NCBI GenBank assembly: GCA_029891345.1
Contig: CM057000.1
Span: 122,373,838-122,437,837 of the forward strand
Reading direction: 5' to 3'
Source of the DNA: Dryococelus australis
Lineage: Eukaryota; Arthropoda; Insecta; Phasmatodea; Phasmatidae
DNA length: 64,000 nt
A program made the position numbers and the translations under genes. Shown here piece by piece: positions 23,127 through 35,340 of this stretch (within the stretch, counting starts at the first letter, position 1; the number at the start of each line of letters is the position of its first letter). The notes below the pieces were generated by a model. The model searched no databases and was not told the origin of the DNA. It saw only the letters and a list, made by a program, of their open reading frames with translations.

Positions 23127-24268
23127 ATGTCAGAAACTGAGAATAACCAAATAGAGCCACAGGCCAGCAACATGGCCAACGTGATCCCCGAAAATTGAAG
23201 TCTAACCACTTGGCCAGTGTTTAGGAACACACCACATTATGTGCATTTATTGCAACAGACAGTTCCATTATAGATGCCTCAGGTGGGAAGACGAGGCCAT
23301 AAATACGGATGGCTTAGAATTTCGTTAAAAGATGTGCCGAACTCGCCAAGAAATATTTTGTACCTGGATTGCCTGCCCAGGTTCAGGGGTGTACTTAGTC
23401 CACTGCATTTTATGTAATGAACTCTTTCATCATTCTTGCATTGGTTGGCCGGAGGAACAGGTCACTCGACTCAGCCTAGTATATCGCTGTGAAATATGCA
23501 AAACAGCCGCAGAATACCATCCGCTTAATTTAGGCCACCAGCCAGCGTACACGCAACCAAGTGGTTCAGCTCCAGAATGTCCAGCGGTGGGCATTACAGA
23601 AGGTTTTGCAAATTCCCAGTAATGCCAGCCGACCCCACAAAGATCCCGTAGCCTTCACGAGCGAATGTGAGAAGGAGCTCAGTGAACACAACATACCGGC
23701 AAAACAGTGGGTCAGTCGGGCCCACGTGCAACTTACTGGGAGAGCGTTAGAGTGGTGGAATCGATATGAAGAGTTTATCACCAACTGGACACAGTTTTGC
23801 TAGCACCTGGCAGCTAATATTACCGAAGAGGAAGTATTGCCATAGCTAACAACCAAATTTTACAGTAAAATTCAGGAGGCCAGTGATGAAGCGGAGATCT
23901 TCATCAGGAGGAAAGAACAAATGTTTTGCCACAATTTCCCCAAAGGAGACGAAGCTAGCTCAGTATGCTACATTGGAAGGATGCTGCTACACAACGTCCT
24001 AAATGTTTTGCTTATGCCAAAACCAACAACCCTCGACGAATTGGTAGTGTGCGCTAAAGAAGCCGAACAAAACTTCAAGGCCCAAGCAATCTTAGACAAA
24101 CCTAAGAGTACCAAGACCAGCAAAATCCGCTCAACCCCTCCGGAACCGAGAGAAAAAATTCCGCCCTCACAGATGAAACAGCCCTTTATGCCAAAGTGTT
24201 GGTTCTGCTCCAGACGTCATCTGAATAGAAACTGTCCCTTTAAGAACTCAGCTCCACCCCGAGCATGA
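23127..24268 (+). pseudogene. Gypsy-type gag with PHD-like zinc fingers, broken
   Basis: Gag would form the particle and bind element RNA. A likely start ATG is at 23127, but that frame stops after 23 codons. In the next frame, 23239-23325 encodes CIYCNRQFHYRC and ends in a stop at 23326. From 23332 a second finger follows: CTWIAC, CILCNELFHHSC, YRCEIC, a C4HC3 PHD-like pattern. After a frame change near 23600 comes the capsid region (FTSECEKELSEHNIPAKQ, ALEWWNRYEEFI), with a stop at 23801, then DEASSVCYIGRMLLHNVLN and PTTLDELVVCAKEAEQ. It ends with a zinc-knuckle-like CWFCSRRHLNRNC, spaced CX2CX3HX4C, one residue short of the usual form. Several breaks show it is dead. Confidence 0.75.
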
Positions 24269-24468
24269 GAGAGATACACGGAAAGGTTAAGCAACCCAAC
24301 CCATGCAGAATACGCCGCCCCAGAGAGGGTCTCCAGCAAGAAACACCAAAGCCAGGGTGCGAAGCGGGCCGATGCAACTGGTGAAGCAGGGCCCAGTATC
24401 CAGCAATTAAATGAAGAGACTGCGACACACCCCCTCCTCTCCCTCCCCCAATTTCCCCACTCATCAAA

Positions 24469-24753
24469 ATGGAAATTAATGGACGAGTTCTAGTGCTCCT
24501 AGACTCTGCAGCAACTGGGAATTTTATAAGATGTAATTTACTCAGCCCAAAACAACAGTGTCAACTCCGCCCGCAAAAGAGTGCGGTACAAATTGCCCAG
24601 GAGGACATAGCCCTGAAGGTAGATGGTAGCATTATGCTAGAAATAACTCTGCACAGACACTCCAATCGCGCAGAATTCGTTATCAACCCAACTCTAACCG
24701 AAAATATAATACTTGGGTTGGGTGTCCATGTCTACAACAGCATTGTGTCATAG
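24469..24753 (+). pseudogene. Gypsy-type aspartic protease
   Basis: The segment VLVLLDSAATGNFIRCNLL is the retropepsin active-site region; the usual D[ST]GA core here reads DSAA. Further on, FVINPTLTENIILGLGVHVY corresponds to the distal protease motif (hydrophobic-hydrophobic-G followed by the end of the domain). In the intact element it would cleave the Gag-Pol polyprotein. The frame stops at about 24751, before the reverse transcriptase begins in another frame, so the polyprotein is broken. Confidence 0.75.
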
Positions 24754-24866
24754 ACCATGGGAAGCAACGCGTATACCTGGGGGACAAATACAGGGTCACT
24801 GTGAACTGGGAGCAGTGTTCAGAACTCATACCCCCTGCCCCACTAAACCCAAAATGAATTAACCAC

Positions 24867-25509
24867 ATGTTACATGGGCCAGCATTACAAGAATTAAAAA
24901 CGATCCTCTATGAACACGCCAGAGCATTCGGACAAGGAGGCCAGCTACAACACACCCTGTCTATCCAACATGAAATTTGGACAATTACAGAAGCACCGGT
25001 CTACTGGAGACCTTACCAAGTGTCAGCCCACAGACACCAGCTAATCATGGAACAAGTCCACGAAATGAAAAAACGGGATAGTGGAACCTTCAAACTCCCC
25101 TTACAACTCCCATGTGGTCCTAGGTCCTAGTACCAAAAAAAGATGGCACACTTCGCTTTTATGTAAATTACAAGGCAGTGAACTAAGTAACCCACCCCAT
25201 AGCTCTGCCAGCGATCAACTTATCATATACCCTGTGTGATATTGGGGAGGCTACGTCGTTCACCCAGATAGTCGAAAATATATGGCATTCACCACACCAG
25301 GAGGAGAGATGCTTCAGTTCAGAGTGATGCCCTTTGGTCTAAATAATGTGCCAGCCACCTTTACATGTTTGATTTCTGCAGAGGTGCTTACAGGATATGT
25401 CTGTGAAATTTGTTTCGCATACCTCGATGACATTATCATCTATTCAAAAACATGGGAAGAGCATTTAAAGAATCTTAGAGTGGTTAGAAATGCATGGTAT
25501 GACATGTAA
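24867..25509 (+). pseudogene. Gypsy-type reverse transcriptase, 3'-truncated
   Basis: The N-terminal part (24867-25130) has VYWRPYQVSAHRHQLIMEQV and EMKKRDSGTFKLP, corresponding to the start of the RT fingers. A frame break follows. 25282-25509 carries FRVMPFGLNNVPATF and the catalytic FAYLDDIIIYS, with both aspartates present. Homology stops about 25510-25560. RNase H and integrase are absent here, and the next recognisable sequence is a LINE 3' end, so the element was truncated or the LINE integrated into it. Confidence 0.85.
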
Positions 25510-25592
25510 ATTGTCCAAGAGCTTCTTCAGGAAAACAGAAATGCCAGGTTTTATTTACCAAAATTAGGCAATTTTATTTTGCCATTTTTTAT

Positions 25593-26107
25593 TTGCCCTA
25601 CCTGTTGTGGAAAAGAATAGTGCCACGTACATACAAGCAGGTAGTGTACAGAACATATTTTGTGCACATTGAGACATATGGAGCAGAAATATGGATAATG
25701 GACAAGAAGATGGGAAGAAGGATACAGGCCATGGGCATAAAATTTACAAGGAGCATGATGACGGTAACCAGAGGGAATAATTTTTTATGAAGTGGTACAA
25801 GAGAGAGCTCATATACAATATCTGGCAGAGGTTGTAGAGGAGGCAATAATGTGGTGTAATGAGCATGTCAAGAGAATGGAAAGTGAGAGGTTAATGAGAA
25901 GGATGTTGGAATTGAAGTAAAAGGCTGCAAGGAAGACCAAAGAAGATATGAGAAGAGCAAGTGGCTGAGGGAGTGAAGAGAAGAGGCGAAAACTGGGGAG
26001 CAATGAGAGAGGGTTGAGTGGTTGGTCGAGAGGAAGATCGGGGATTTTACCAAGCTGACCTGTGCAGGTACTTGAAACAGCTAAGGATGATGATGATGAT
26101 TATGATT
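25593..26107 (+). mobile_element. LINE 3' end (non-LTR RT C-terminal region)
   Basis: The frame at 25593-25790 reads VYRTYFVHIETYGAEIWIMD and MTVTRGNNF, the typical YG(S)E-W region at the C-terminal side of the RT domain in craniate/insect LINE pol proteins. After a stop, the plus-strand continues with a VVEEAIMWCNEHVKRMESER-like segment, matching the downstream 'GHV.R' block of such LINEs. The sequence ends in a short (gat/atg)n run, gatgatgatgatgattatgatta, a usual 3' tail for RTE/CR1-like or Jockey-group elements. 5' truncation is normal for LINE insertions. Confidence 0.7.
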
Positions 26108-26126
26108 AGTTAGTATTTCACTAAGA

Positions 26127-26397
26127 AGAAAATAGGGGCTGGGGTGGCCGAGCGGTTAGTCTGCTGACCTTCCACCAAGGTGAACCGGGTTCAATCCCTG
26201 TCTGGGCCAGTCACAGATTTTTCGCAGTTGTAAAATTGTGCTGTACGATTTTGCTGGTTGGCGGGTTTTCTCAGGGATCCCCTGTTTTCCCCGCCCTTTC
26301 ATTCTGGCTCTTGTCCATACTCACCTCAATAACCCTCATCGGCTCTCAAGACCTCGCTGTTAAGAGCTGCCCAAATCTCTTCACTCGCTCATTCACT
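26127..26397 (+). mobile_element. tRNA-derived SINE
   Basis: The head carries an A box (GGGGTGGCCGAGCGGTTAG) and, about 45 bases on, a B box (GGGTTCAATCCC), the internal RNA polymerase III promoter of a tRNA of the Ser/Leu type. A non-tRNA body follows and ends tcattcact. Flanking short direct repeats CACTAAGAAGA (26119-26129) and CACTAAGAGA (26398-26407) look like LINE-mediated target duplications. The acceptor-stem ends do not pair, so it is not a functional tRNA gene. It ends about 105 bases before GBF1 exon 3. Confidence 0.82.
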
Positions 26398-26503
26398 CAC
26401 TAAGAGAAGACAGTGTAAATATATATGCAGTGGTGCAGTATGTGCAGCACTTACTTTGGCATGGAGGCAGGGGCTGGTACATACTGTGTATGTGGTGTTG
26501 CAG

Positions 26504-26701
26504 GTGCGGGTGAGTGCACTGATGTACCTGCAGAGGGCTCTGTTGGTCCATGACCTGCAGACTCTGACGGCCGATGAGTGGGAGGCATGCTTCAATAAGG
26601 TGCTCTTCCCGCTGCTGACTCAGTTGCTCCGGCCCATCAACAGTGCCGACCCTGCAAGCATGGAGGAGACTCGCATCCGTGCTGCTACCCTCCTTTCCAA
26701 G
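26504..26701 (+). CDS. GBF1: GBF1 exon 3 of 5 in window
   Basis: This 66-codon exon begins in phase 0 after ggtgttgcAG and ends in phase 0 at AAG|GTCTGT. It encodes VRVSALMYLQRALLVHDLQ, then EWEACFNKVLFPLL, then MEETRIRAATLLSK, a very characteristic block of the GBF1 C-terminal helical repeats. It joins exon 2 as ...DARNE then VRVSAL..., the continuity expected for the family. These HDS helices are thought to help membrane and partner binding rather than catalysis. A tRNA-derived SINE ends about 105 bases upstream of the acceptor. The following intron is about 13.6 kb. Confidence 0.95.
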
Positions 26702-26761
26702 GTCTGTAACTGTGCCATCAGCTGCCCTTATGCCCATCATGTCATACAACTTCTGCAATAA

Positions 26762-29400
26762 GTTTTTGCTAATGTTTAGAATCATGCAAACAAAATGTAA
26801 ATTGTAGTTCTTAAAATTAATTTTCGTACAGAATCTACTATGTCTGTGTCTAGTTTGAAATTCATTTTAAATTGTGAAATATTATTTTATTCTTGGAGAG
26901 AGATTTCTTCTGAATTAAGGGCATGAAATATAAAACCTCTCTTTGTCACCAAAATAAATTATAAGCACCGAGTGTTGTGTACCTTTTAGGGAATATCGAC
27001 CACAAAATGCATCCTTAGTGGTTTTTTATGTAAAAATCAGAGTTTGTGTTATGTATTAAAATATTTATTAATTTCAGTAGACATATGTAGCCAAAGTAAA
27101 ATGATGAAATAATGCACTGAAAGAGCAATTACATTTACAATATACCATTTTCGTCCAGCAATGGGTAAACACAGAACAGCCCATTATATTACAGACAGTC
27201 TGAATTATGGGCCCTTAAAATATGTGAGCCACTTGTGTTGAATTGGCTGCTGTGTTATACATACATATATATAATGTATTATATCACTGGAACAAATGAA
27301 CTGCTTTAATCCAACATGCTGTGCTGACAGTTTTTATTGTGCACATGAAATAAATTTATTTACTGTATTATCTTTTTGTCCTGCCATGTTGAAATATAAT
27401 GCCACTTTATAAATCATACTTTTAAAATGCTGTAGGACATGTAGAATTTAAAAAAAAGTTTATTACATATTTAAATGTTTATATTTTATTTTAGTTTTGA
27501 CTCATGACAGATGTTGACTGATCGGCTGCCTACGTCCCTTGGCGACTTGTTTGGCACTAGATGAGTCGCTTCTGTGGTTGACTAGTCGTCTCTTGGCATC
27601 GGTGCTCGACCAGAGTACAGTACTGGTCTAGTAAGCCGCCGGCTTGGTACAAAGTCCGGCTTTGGCAATACTACTATGCGTGGTGCAGGCTTACGGTGTG
27701 GTACGGAGTTCAAGCTAGCGTGATGGCACGTCTGGCCCGTGGGTGATTTCGTTAGCATTGTTCTCTTGGCCCTAGTTGCACTTGACTAGAGCGTGGGGTG
27801 TGCGTGTGTGGTGCTAGGGTTTACTACTGGCGTGGAGCCACTAGGTACAGTCGGAGTGTAAGTGGACCCCTCGCCGAACAGGATCTTCTGCACCACTGGA
27901 TAGTATCCTCCTGCTACACGGGTGGGTGGCTCAAACAATGCTGTAAGAGTGATGGTTGGTACTTGTATCGTTAGTCGTCGCAGCAAAGCAGCTTGTTCAC
28001 GTGTACTTAGTAGCCCAAACCAGCTTGGAACGATGCTAAGTCCTTGTGGTTAACCTTCTTCTGAACACCACTCCTACAGGTGTAAGGAAGCTGGCTCTAA
28101 AATAAGATCGGGCCTGCAGGAGTTGGGCAGTGAACGTGTTAGAGTGCACGTGTAGGTGCCAATTGCTACCGCCAACAGGAGTTGTGTGAGTCTCGAGCAG
28201 CAAAGTGTTGGTTGCAGGAACTGCACAGTGTTGTCCTAATGAGGTTGGTCTCCCCTGCACCAGTGTGTAAACCCCACTCGGCACCGCAAAGTGTGCCATG
28301 AGAGGAGTTCACCCCAGCCGGCAAGTCAATTCCACCAGGAGTGTATTGTGACTCTACCACTCCTCCCACCTGGGTGCAAGGAACAGGTGGCCTTCCAGTA
28401 TTGGTGAGGTGAGTGTCCCAAAGTCACTGGTCTCCCCAAGCCCGAAGAAGTTCCCCTCCTCTGCACCGCTAATTGTCCAGTTAGGTGGGGACGACTTCAA
28501 GCTGGCAAGCCACCTTCCAGGAGACTGTAACCTAGTGTCGTGGCTCTACCGTTCACTGCACAGGTCAGAGAATGGGTGGCCTTCCAAGGATGTTTTGGTC
28601 TGTTGTCAGTGTAGACTCAGAAAGAGCAAACCCGGTCTCCTGCTGTCTCCGTCAGATTTGATGATAACAAGAGGTAGGAAGTCGAAGTGATACTCTAGAA
28701 GTTAGGTAAGCTCAATGTTTATTTTACCGTAGAGGAAAATAAACAAAGATGGTGGAAGCACTAGCTCCTATCCATTCGGACTTGCAAAAGGTAAACACCC
28801 TAGTATAAAACAGGGGAAGGCACTCTGTGCAAAGGGAGTAGGCAGTTAATGGTGCATGTGAAAACAGTTTACTCCTCTGGGTGAGCTCTACTCTATGGTT
28901 GTTCGTAAGGGACCGAATTTGTGTCTGTGCTTAGTTGACGACGCAGTTGATTCTTGCTTAGTCGAAGGCTGAAGAGGAGGATCTTTGGCATCGTGAGGTA
29001 GCGGTGAAGTAAACTGGAGAGGTGCGGGCCTCGGCACCAATTGTTTGTGCAATGAGAGCCCAGGAGAGGAGTCACGAGACTGATCGAGAACTGAAGTAGG
29101 GGGGTTAGCAGGTGCAAACCCAGCGCCTAGATCCTCTGTGTGAGCTGTGTAGTGAGGAGTTGTGGCATCTAGGCATCATACTTGTGGCTGCAACCCGCTG
29201 CACACTGCTGTACTAGCCCTGGACCTCTTGCATGATCCCGGTGGCTCGTTGGGTGAAAATAAATTCCATTATTGGGACATCTGTCCCGGCCCGGTAGATA
29301 CACCAATTTTGCAGGCGATGCCGGTGACTCAACTCCATTGACAACTGCTAGTGGTGTACAGTAGTTGCACTGATGAGTAGTAGTCGTTTAAAAGACGTCA
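26762..29400. other. Intronic sequence; second half probable LTR debris
   Basis: 26.76-27.48 kb is AT-rich with nothing recognisable. From about 27.5 to 29.4 kb the composition rises in GC and contains a reversed polyadenylation-type signal (gctcaatgtttatttt at 28709-28724) and a TATA-like box (agtataaaac at 28802). These suggest decayed LTR-element sequence, possibly in both orientations. Open frames at 27786-28299 (minus) and 28409-28690 (plus) are not recognisable. Confidence 0.35.
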
Positions 29401-29437
29401 TGCATAAGTTTTGTTTTCCAATTGTCTTTTAACATTA

Positions 29438-29501
29438 GACATATATATATGCATACATGGATGCACTAAATTATATTTATATATATATATATATGCATGC
29501 A
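29438..29501. repeat. AT-rich microsatellite, two related units
   Basis: acatatatatatgcatacatggatgcactaaatt is followed by a second run of (at)n and again atgcatgcactaaatt, so a short unit containing the (ta)n run and 'tgcactaaatt' is duplicated in tandem. Confidence 0.8.
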
Positions 29502-30059
29502 CTAAATTCTCTAATAAATGCATACCACATATAAGCTTCAATCATCTGCCATTTTGGGAGGTAATGCCATTAAAAATTATTTTTTGGCTTATATTATATC
29601 CTCTGATCTACTTGACCTTGTACCATTTAAAGTGGAACATCTATTAATTGTTTTTTGAGGGACCAAATAAAAATAAACTATTCTTGCAGACAAACATGAT
29701 GCCCTGCCTAATGGGTGTTTTGGGTTTTGGTTGGCATCGAATTCCCCCACCCCAGTGCCCTACCATACGGCTAGGAAGCAGACATCTTCCACTTGACGGG
29801 GTTGTTTCTGGAAGCAGAATTGGTTGCCTTTGGCAATTCTATTACGGGCTGCTCAGCATATGGGAGGATCGCAAGCTGGTATTGGTCAGGTTTGAACTCA
29901 GGGAAGGTGTGTACGTAACTTGCTGGGAGTTTTAAGTGTTGAATACCATATCTGACAATGCTCGCACCACATGGTATTCACCTACACCATCCTTCACATG
30001 TATCAGTGCAGTTTAAAAAAAAATCTGTGGTGGGTTGGGTACCTTCATTCCTAGCTAAG

Positions 30060-30870
30060 TAAGCACATGGTTACTGTACTCTCCTTCTTGCCAGGAGGTT
30101 TGGTAGCATCGGTGTTGGTGGCCTTTTCATTTGTCTCCTCACTGTCACTAACATGAAGTACTATATGATAAGATTTGCGACAGCGTTGACATCAATATTT
30201 CGACTGACAAATAGATGCTAATTGTTTGCTCATAGTCAGTTGAAGCACAACCTGTTATCCTTCACACACCTTTGCCTTTCTCCTGATGACTTCGACAGAA
30301 ATGTCTGACATCTGTGTAAAGCATGGTTAGCATCACATTCGGGACACTTTTGTTTTTCACCTACGCCCTGAACTGAAACTATAGTTGTCTTGGGGGGACT
30401 GGCTGGATACTGAGAGATGTTCGTTGCATTCCTGTGCCGGAATTTGTGAGCACTGAAGGATATCTTGTTGTCTGCAGTCTTCTGGTGCTGAGTGTTCACC
30501 TGTCCCTTTAAGCAATTACTTAGTTGGACATGCTCCTCTGCAATAGCCTTTTTATCGATAAATTTGATGAGCTGTGTGAATGTTGGTATGGCCTATCTAA
30601 GGCTTGCATCCAGTTTCTCTAATAGTGTGTTGAAAAGCAGAAAATCCATTCATCCACCTGAAAATTGTTTGCCTTTAAGGTATTTAGGTTCTCCTGTACT
30701 CGTTATGAATTGTGTGACTGCCCCTTCTTTGCAGCTGTCCACAGCTGGAAGTTGCAAAATCTTCTGAACGTTGACACCAATATCCTGTGTAAAATTAAGG
30801 TGTGCTGGCCCAGTATCCCTCTAGACACTAGGGAAAATGAGTCTCCTCTCCTTAACTAGGATTTTAAAGG
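30060..30870 (-). pseudogene. BEL/Pao-type gag fragment with zinc knuckles
   Basis: Read on the minus strand, the region contains IPTFTQLIKFIDKKAIAEE, then KCPECDANHALHRCQTFLS, RQRCVKDNRLCFN and a later CQRCRKSYHIVLH. This C..C...H....C plus CFN plus C..C..(S/R)HH...LH arrangement is typical of the nucleocapsid part of Gag/Pol in BEL/Pao LTR retrotransposons. At least two stops interrupt the frame upstream. No protease or RT of this class follows, so only a fragment remains. Confidence 0.75.
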
Positions 30871-31139
30871 AGTCATTTGGGCTGACGCTGTTTCACCCTG
30901 GAGGCGCCTGGCCCTGGCTCACCAGAGGGCATAGCTGGGAACTGAGGGTTATGCTATCCCTTTTATGGCCTGCCTGGCGATTGGACATTTAGTAATAGCT
31001 ACGCGTACACAGCTATGCACTGCGAGTGATGTTATGTTAAATTCAGAGGATAAGAATAATATAGAATTATGAGCTAGTGAATTCTGTGGGTGTTCTGGAG
31101 GTGCAGGTTTGACAGTAAAAGTGGTTTAAAATTACATAG

Positions 31140-33580
31140 TGGTGCAGGGGAGAACAGGATGTGGAGCAGTCCGTCCATGAAGGAATCTACTCTTCTTGGG
31201 GCCGGTGCCTGAGGGTGAATCCCTTCCGGAGTCCTATCAATTGATCAGTACAGGAGCATGCGCTTCACGAGGAATGGTGCTTGGACCTATAACGACTTGG
31301 GGAGTGGGCCCCCCTGATTCCACGTGGTGAGAAGTTGAGTGAGCAGTCACCTCAACTGCCCCTATGTGTTCACAGTGTTCCCCACGTAAGGACCCTACAG
31401 CTCTCAGTAAGTGGCATGACCAGCTTGTAGCCAGAGAGTTGTAATGTCTTAACGTGTTTGTTCTCCTCAAGCCTTAGAAGCCTCAGAGAAAGGTTTTCGC
31501 TCCCCTTGCCACAGTGGCGCTAGAAGAGCGGTGTTACCAGTAAGCAACTAGATGCCAAACATTGACAAGAGTCAGTGGGGTCTTAAGTTCGAAACACTTA
31601 TCGCTGACGTGCCATGAACAATGTCATTCACTCATCTAACCTCGCCACAGCCACGGCCCCTTCGTAAGAAGAGCCATTATGGCGTAAACGCCACAGAACG
31701 CCTTCCAAGACAGGGTGGTTTGCACGGTCGTTGCCACCTACTGTGCCACAGCCTGCTTCGCATCACGTCGCTGCTTACCCCTCCAGCACCTGGCGCATGA
31801 GGGGAAGTTTCTACTGCTCTCAGTTACTCTATTCTCTCCTTCGCGTATCTGTCTCTCCACACCCCGCAACCCTGTGCTGGCCCTGTGAGTTGAGTTTAAA
31901 TAGGGCCCACAGTCCTCAGTTTGAGGCTGTCTTGCGCCTGTCCATTTACCCGGTGTTACTCTGTCTGAGAGCCACCAGACTTCATGTTTTGCCTTCACAG
32001 AATGGTATGTTTCCCGAAGAACTACAGACTTTTTCAAGTCACAACAGTCTTACGCTGTTCAGTTGAGAGCTCTACTCTGCATGACACTGACCGCGACGTT
32101 CTGCACGCCGGGAAACCACGGAGTGGACAAACTTTGTCGTCTACTGTAACTTCCAGCTGGGAACTTGGATCAGATATTGACTATCTGCGCGCCAAGTCTC
32201 TGGGTTGAAGACCAGTAGTACAAGCCCCCAACCTCACCTGACCTCCACATCCCTCATTCCATCAGGCTGTCTATCCCTTACTGGCCACCTACTATCTACC
32301 TAATTGGTTACCCTCACCACCTTATGCCTCATTATAGAGCTAGAAGGGGCAAAGCTGCTAAGCTAGGGTTAGCTCAGGCTGCAGTACGAAGGGAAAGCGG
32401 CACAGTTAACAACCAGGTATACACCAGGAAAAACCCCATTCAAGTGACGACCACTGCTTCACCTTCGTCCAGGGGGGAAAGTACCTTGGCCTTACTCCAA
32501 CAGCAAATCCCACTAATGGTAAGTGACAAAGCGACATTGCTGCGATTGTACGTGCACTGAGAAGTAGATAAGTGGATATGCACACAGAAGGCAAAGTAGG
32601 TAAGGGAGGTGAAATCGAAAGAGAATTTTCAGACCAAAAAGAGGTTAACTGGTAGATATATGGGTTATTCCATCAGCAGTAATTTACAAGATATATCTCC
32701 GACCTGTGCCTCCTAATGTCTGATGGATGAGGGACCACGTTTGCTAAACTGTTGGGTGCAGGGCGAATGAGTTACTGATCAAAGTTCGGGGCAAGAGAGA
32801 TCCCGGTACCCTGTGCCCAGCGTGGACAAGGCAGGTGGCCAACACTCGAAGTAGGCAGAAGACTCCACGACTAGAGCTTCTGCCTAATAAGTTGAGAATC
32901 TCAAGTTCTGACAATATTTACGTAATACGACTAAGTTTCACTGTTACTGCTGAAGCAAGCGGTATGACAAGCGTGGTGAGGTAGCAAGAGTTGCAGGTAA
33001 AGCTCCAAAGATAACTGCTCATAAACTGCCCTGTCTAAAGAGTGTGCATAGGAATAAGTTCCCTCGAGAGACGGGGCGAGCAAGGGGTGGCTGGAGCCTC
33101 CCCTAATGCATGGCGAGTGTGCACGTTTGGTGCCTGCCAGCCAAGGCAAGCAAGCAAGGAGATGGGTCCAGCCACTGAGACTGGATCGCGGTATCGTGTA
33201 GATTGCCTGCCTCCCAAGCTCAAGGGGTTAACTCACTCGTGAATAGGAACAGTTCAGAGGTGAAATAAATGGCGGTGATCTGTGCTTTGGTACACCAGGG
33301 GTAGCACCAGAGGCTGAGGCTAACATATGTATACGACAGCGCTCTTTATGCATCAAAACCCCTCCCCTCCCAACTGTCCGTCAGCCAACGCCTTGGGTGC
33401 GACTCTGCCCGTCTGTCCTGAAGGTCATGATGAGTTCGCAACTTTCGGGATCCTGAAGAAGATGCTGAAGATGTGACTCCTCGTGCTCCCAGCCACGTTC
33501 TCTCAGGTACACCGCAGTGTGGTAATGGTTACCATGTAACCACGTGAAAAACTACTATTGCTATTTGCAATAAAATTATG
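31140..33580 (+). mobile_element. LTR-retroelement-like debris with a TATA box
   Basis: A TATA-like box (tttaaataggg at 31894) is followed by a stretch of CT-rich sequence. A small basic frame at 32324-32560 (MPHYRARRGKAAKLG...) could be a gag-like start but has no domain. AATAAA signals lie near 33260 and 33567. No termini or target duplications were found, so the assignment rests only on promoter/polyadenylation spacing. Confidence 0.3.
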
Positions 33581-34227
33581 GTGGAAGTCATCAAACTTCA
33601 GATAAGTTGGAGTTGTGAACTCAGCTGTTCGGCTAACACAAATCCCTGCTCTCAGATACGTAACTGTGTTACACAGTTTCATCTTAAATGTTCTAACAAA
33701 GTTAAAGCTGGATGGCCTTATTCACAGTTTGTAAGCAAAGCTACAAAACCCATAAATTAATTAACTATCCTTTAAGGTTAAGCTAACGTAGCTGCAAGAC
33801 TTCAGTAAGTAAATGCAGGTAAGTAATTGTAATTCAAAAGTGTGCGACCTACTTAACGGAATGGTACATATATATGCCCGAAGGCTACTGCCATGGGAAA
33901 CAACAAACAGATATTCACATTCCGCACGTGTAACACAAATAAATAGCTAAGAGAAAGACTCTACTGCATGAGTATATTACCTACCTAATCTTGTCACTAA
34001 TGGATAAATAATGGGTATGCAACTTTGGTCAGACTCATTTATGAAAAGAAACACAAGACACTTCAAAGTTACGTTGGAGTTTGTCTTTTAGTAAAGAGTC
34101 TTTGTTTTTATTGACTCGGAGAGAAAATGTTACTTCGCTAATGAAAATTGGTTATTGAGGTTGGCTCACAGGCTGAAAAACATAATTTATTCAATGCAAA
34201 ACAAATCACACTGAAAGAAAAATTATA
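33581..34227. other. AT-rich intronic sequence
   Basis: No coding potential, repeat or terminus is visible between the LTR-like debris and the hAT-type element. Confidence 0.4.
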
Positions 34228-34235
34228 TTAAATAA

Positions 34236-35340
34236 TAGTGCTGGGCCAATACCAGATTATTCTGATACTCCTGATACCGATACTTTGTTGCAGATACCAT
34301 ATATACCAGATAATATCCATTACAATACCTACTGTGGAAGAATCCAAACTGAAGTTGCCATTTCTAAATGAAGCAATTTACTTACTAAGTGTACAAACAT
34401 AAAATGTACTGTAGTCTACTTAGTTGTGATGGTTTTGAGTGTTGGACAGTTTTAACCAACACTAAGATGCACAATTAAAATACCTTCTAAAATATGGATT
34501 TTTCACATTAAAAAATTTTGCTACAGAAATACAAGTAAAAATAAAACCATATTTATTTGTGACATTTTAACTTTTAGAGAAAAAATACAACATTATGAGT
34601 AATCAACTGAAAGACTTCTACTAGCACTAAAAGTATTTTGGAAAGCTAATGGAAATCTGTGTTAAAGTCAGTGTCACACTATGTACTATTTGATGATTTA
34701 AGTAAACATACATAACAATAGGTAAATTAATTTCACACAAACTTTTCAAAATCTGAGAATAAAAGCAGCACTCAAAAAATAATTTAGTAACGTATTTTTA
34801 ATCTTAGGTGAGGGCAACTTAAACAATTTATGTTTTAAAGTTATCAAATAGAAAATATTAAATCTACAAGGTTGTGTACCAAATTTTCAACATAATTCAA
34901 ATTTGTTTATATTCGGAAAATTAAAAATTATTAATATGTATAGTTTTTAAAATTCAGCACACCCTTATTTTACTGAGAGTATAATTGAAGCACTGCCAGT
35001 TGCAGGCCATATAGGAGAGGGCATTTCACTCTCGCCCTCACACTTCCTGTATACGATTATCTCACAGCAGGGTAGCTTCTCCTGCCTGCCATTCCCCTTT
35101 TGTGTCAGTTTAGTTATTTGAATAAGGACTGCAAGTGCTGCCTTAAAACAGCAACAGTTGAGCCTGTCTTGCTCCAAAGTCGCCACCCTATTTATTATCC
35201 TCTGCTGTTATGGCCAAGCATAGGTAAACTGCAGTATCTGCACCAAGTATCTGAATTTACTTTGTCAGATTCTTACAGATACTCATACTATAAATATTGG
35301 TAGATACTGTTGTATTAGCACTGGCATCGGCCCAGCACTA
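34236..35340. mobile_element. hAT-type MITE with perfect 8-bp target duplication
   Basis: Terminal inverted repeats are TAGTGCTGGGCCAATACCAG on the left and the inverse of TAGTGCTGGGCCGATGCCAG on the right. The element is flanked by TTAAATAA at 34228-34235 and 35341-35348. Length is 1,105 bases and no transposase frame is visible. An 8-bp duplication and this type of terminus indicate the hAT superfamily, moved in trans. A similar left terminus (TAGTGCTGAGCCAACACCAG) without a partner occurs at 5069. Confidence 0.9.

Noticed and set aside
26136..26212. A tRNA gene of Ser/Leu type
   Set aside because: A and B boxes are present, but the acceptor-stem ends do not pair and a non-tRNA body with flanking target duplications follows, so it is a SINE head.
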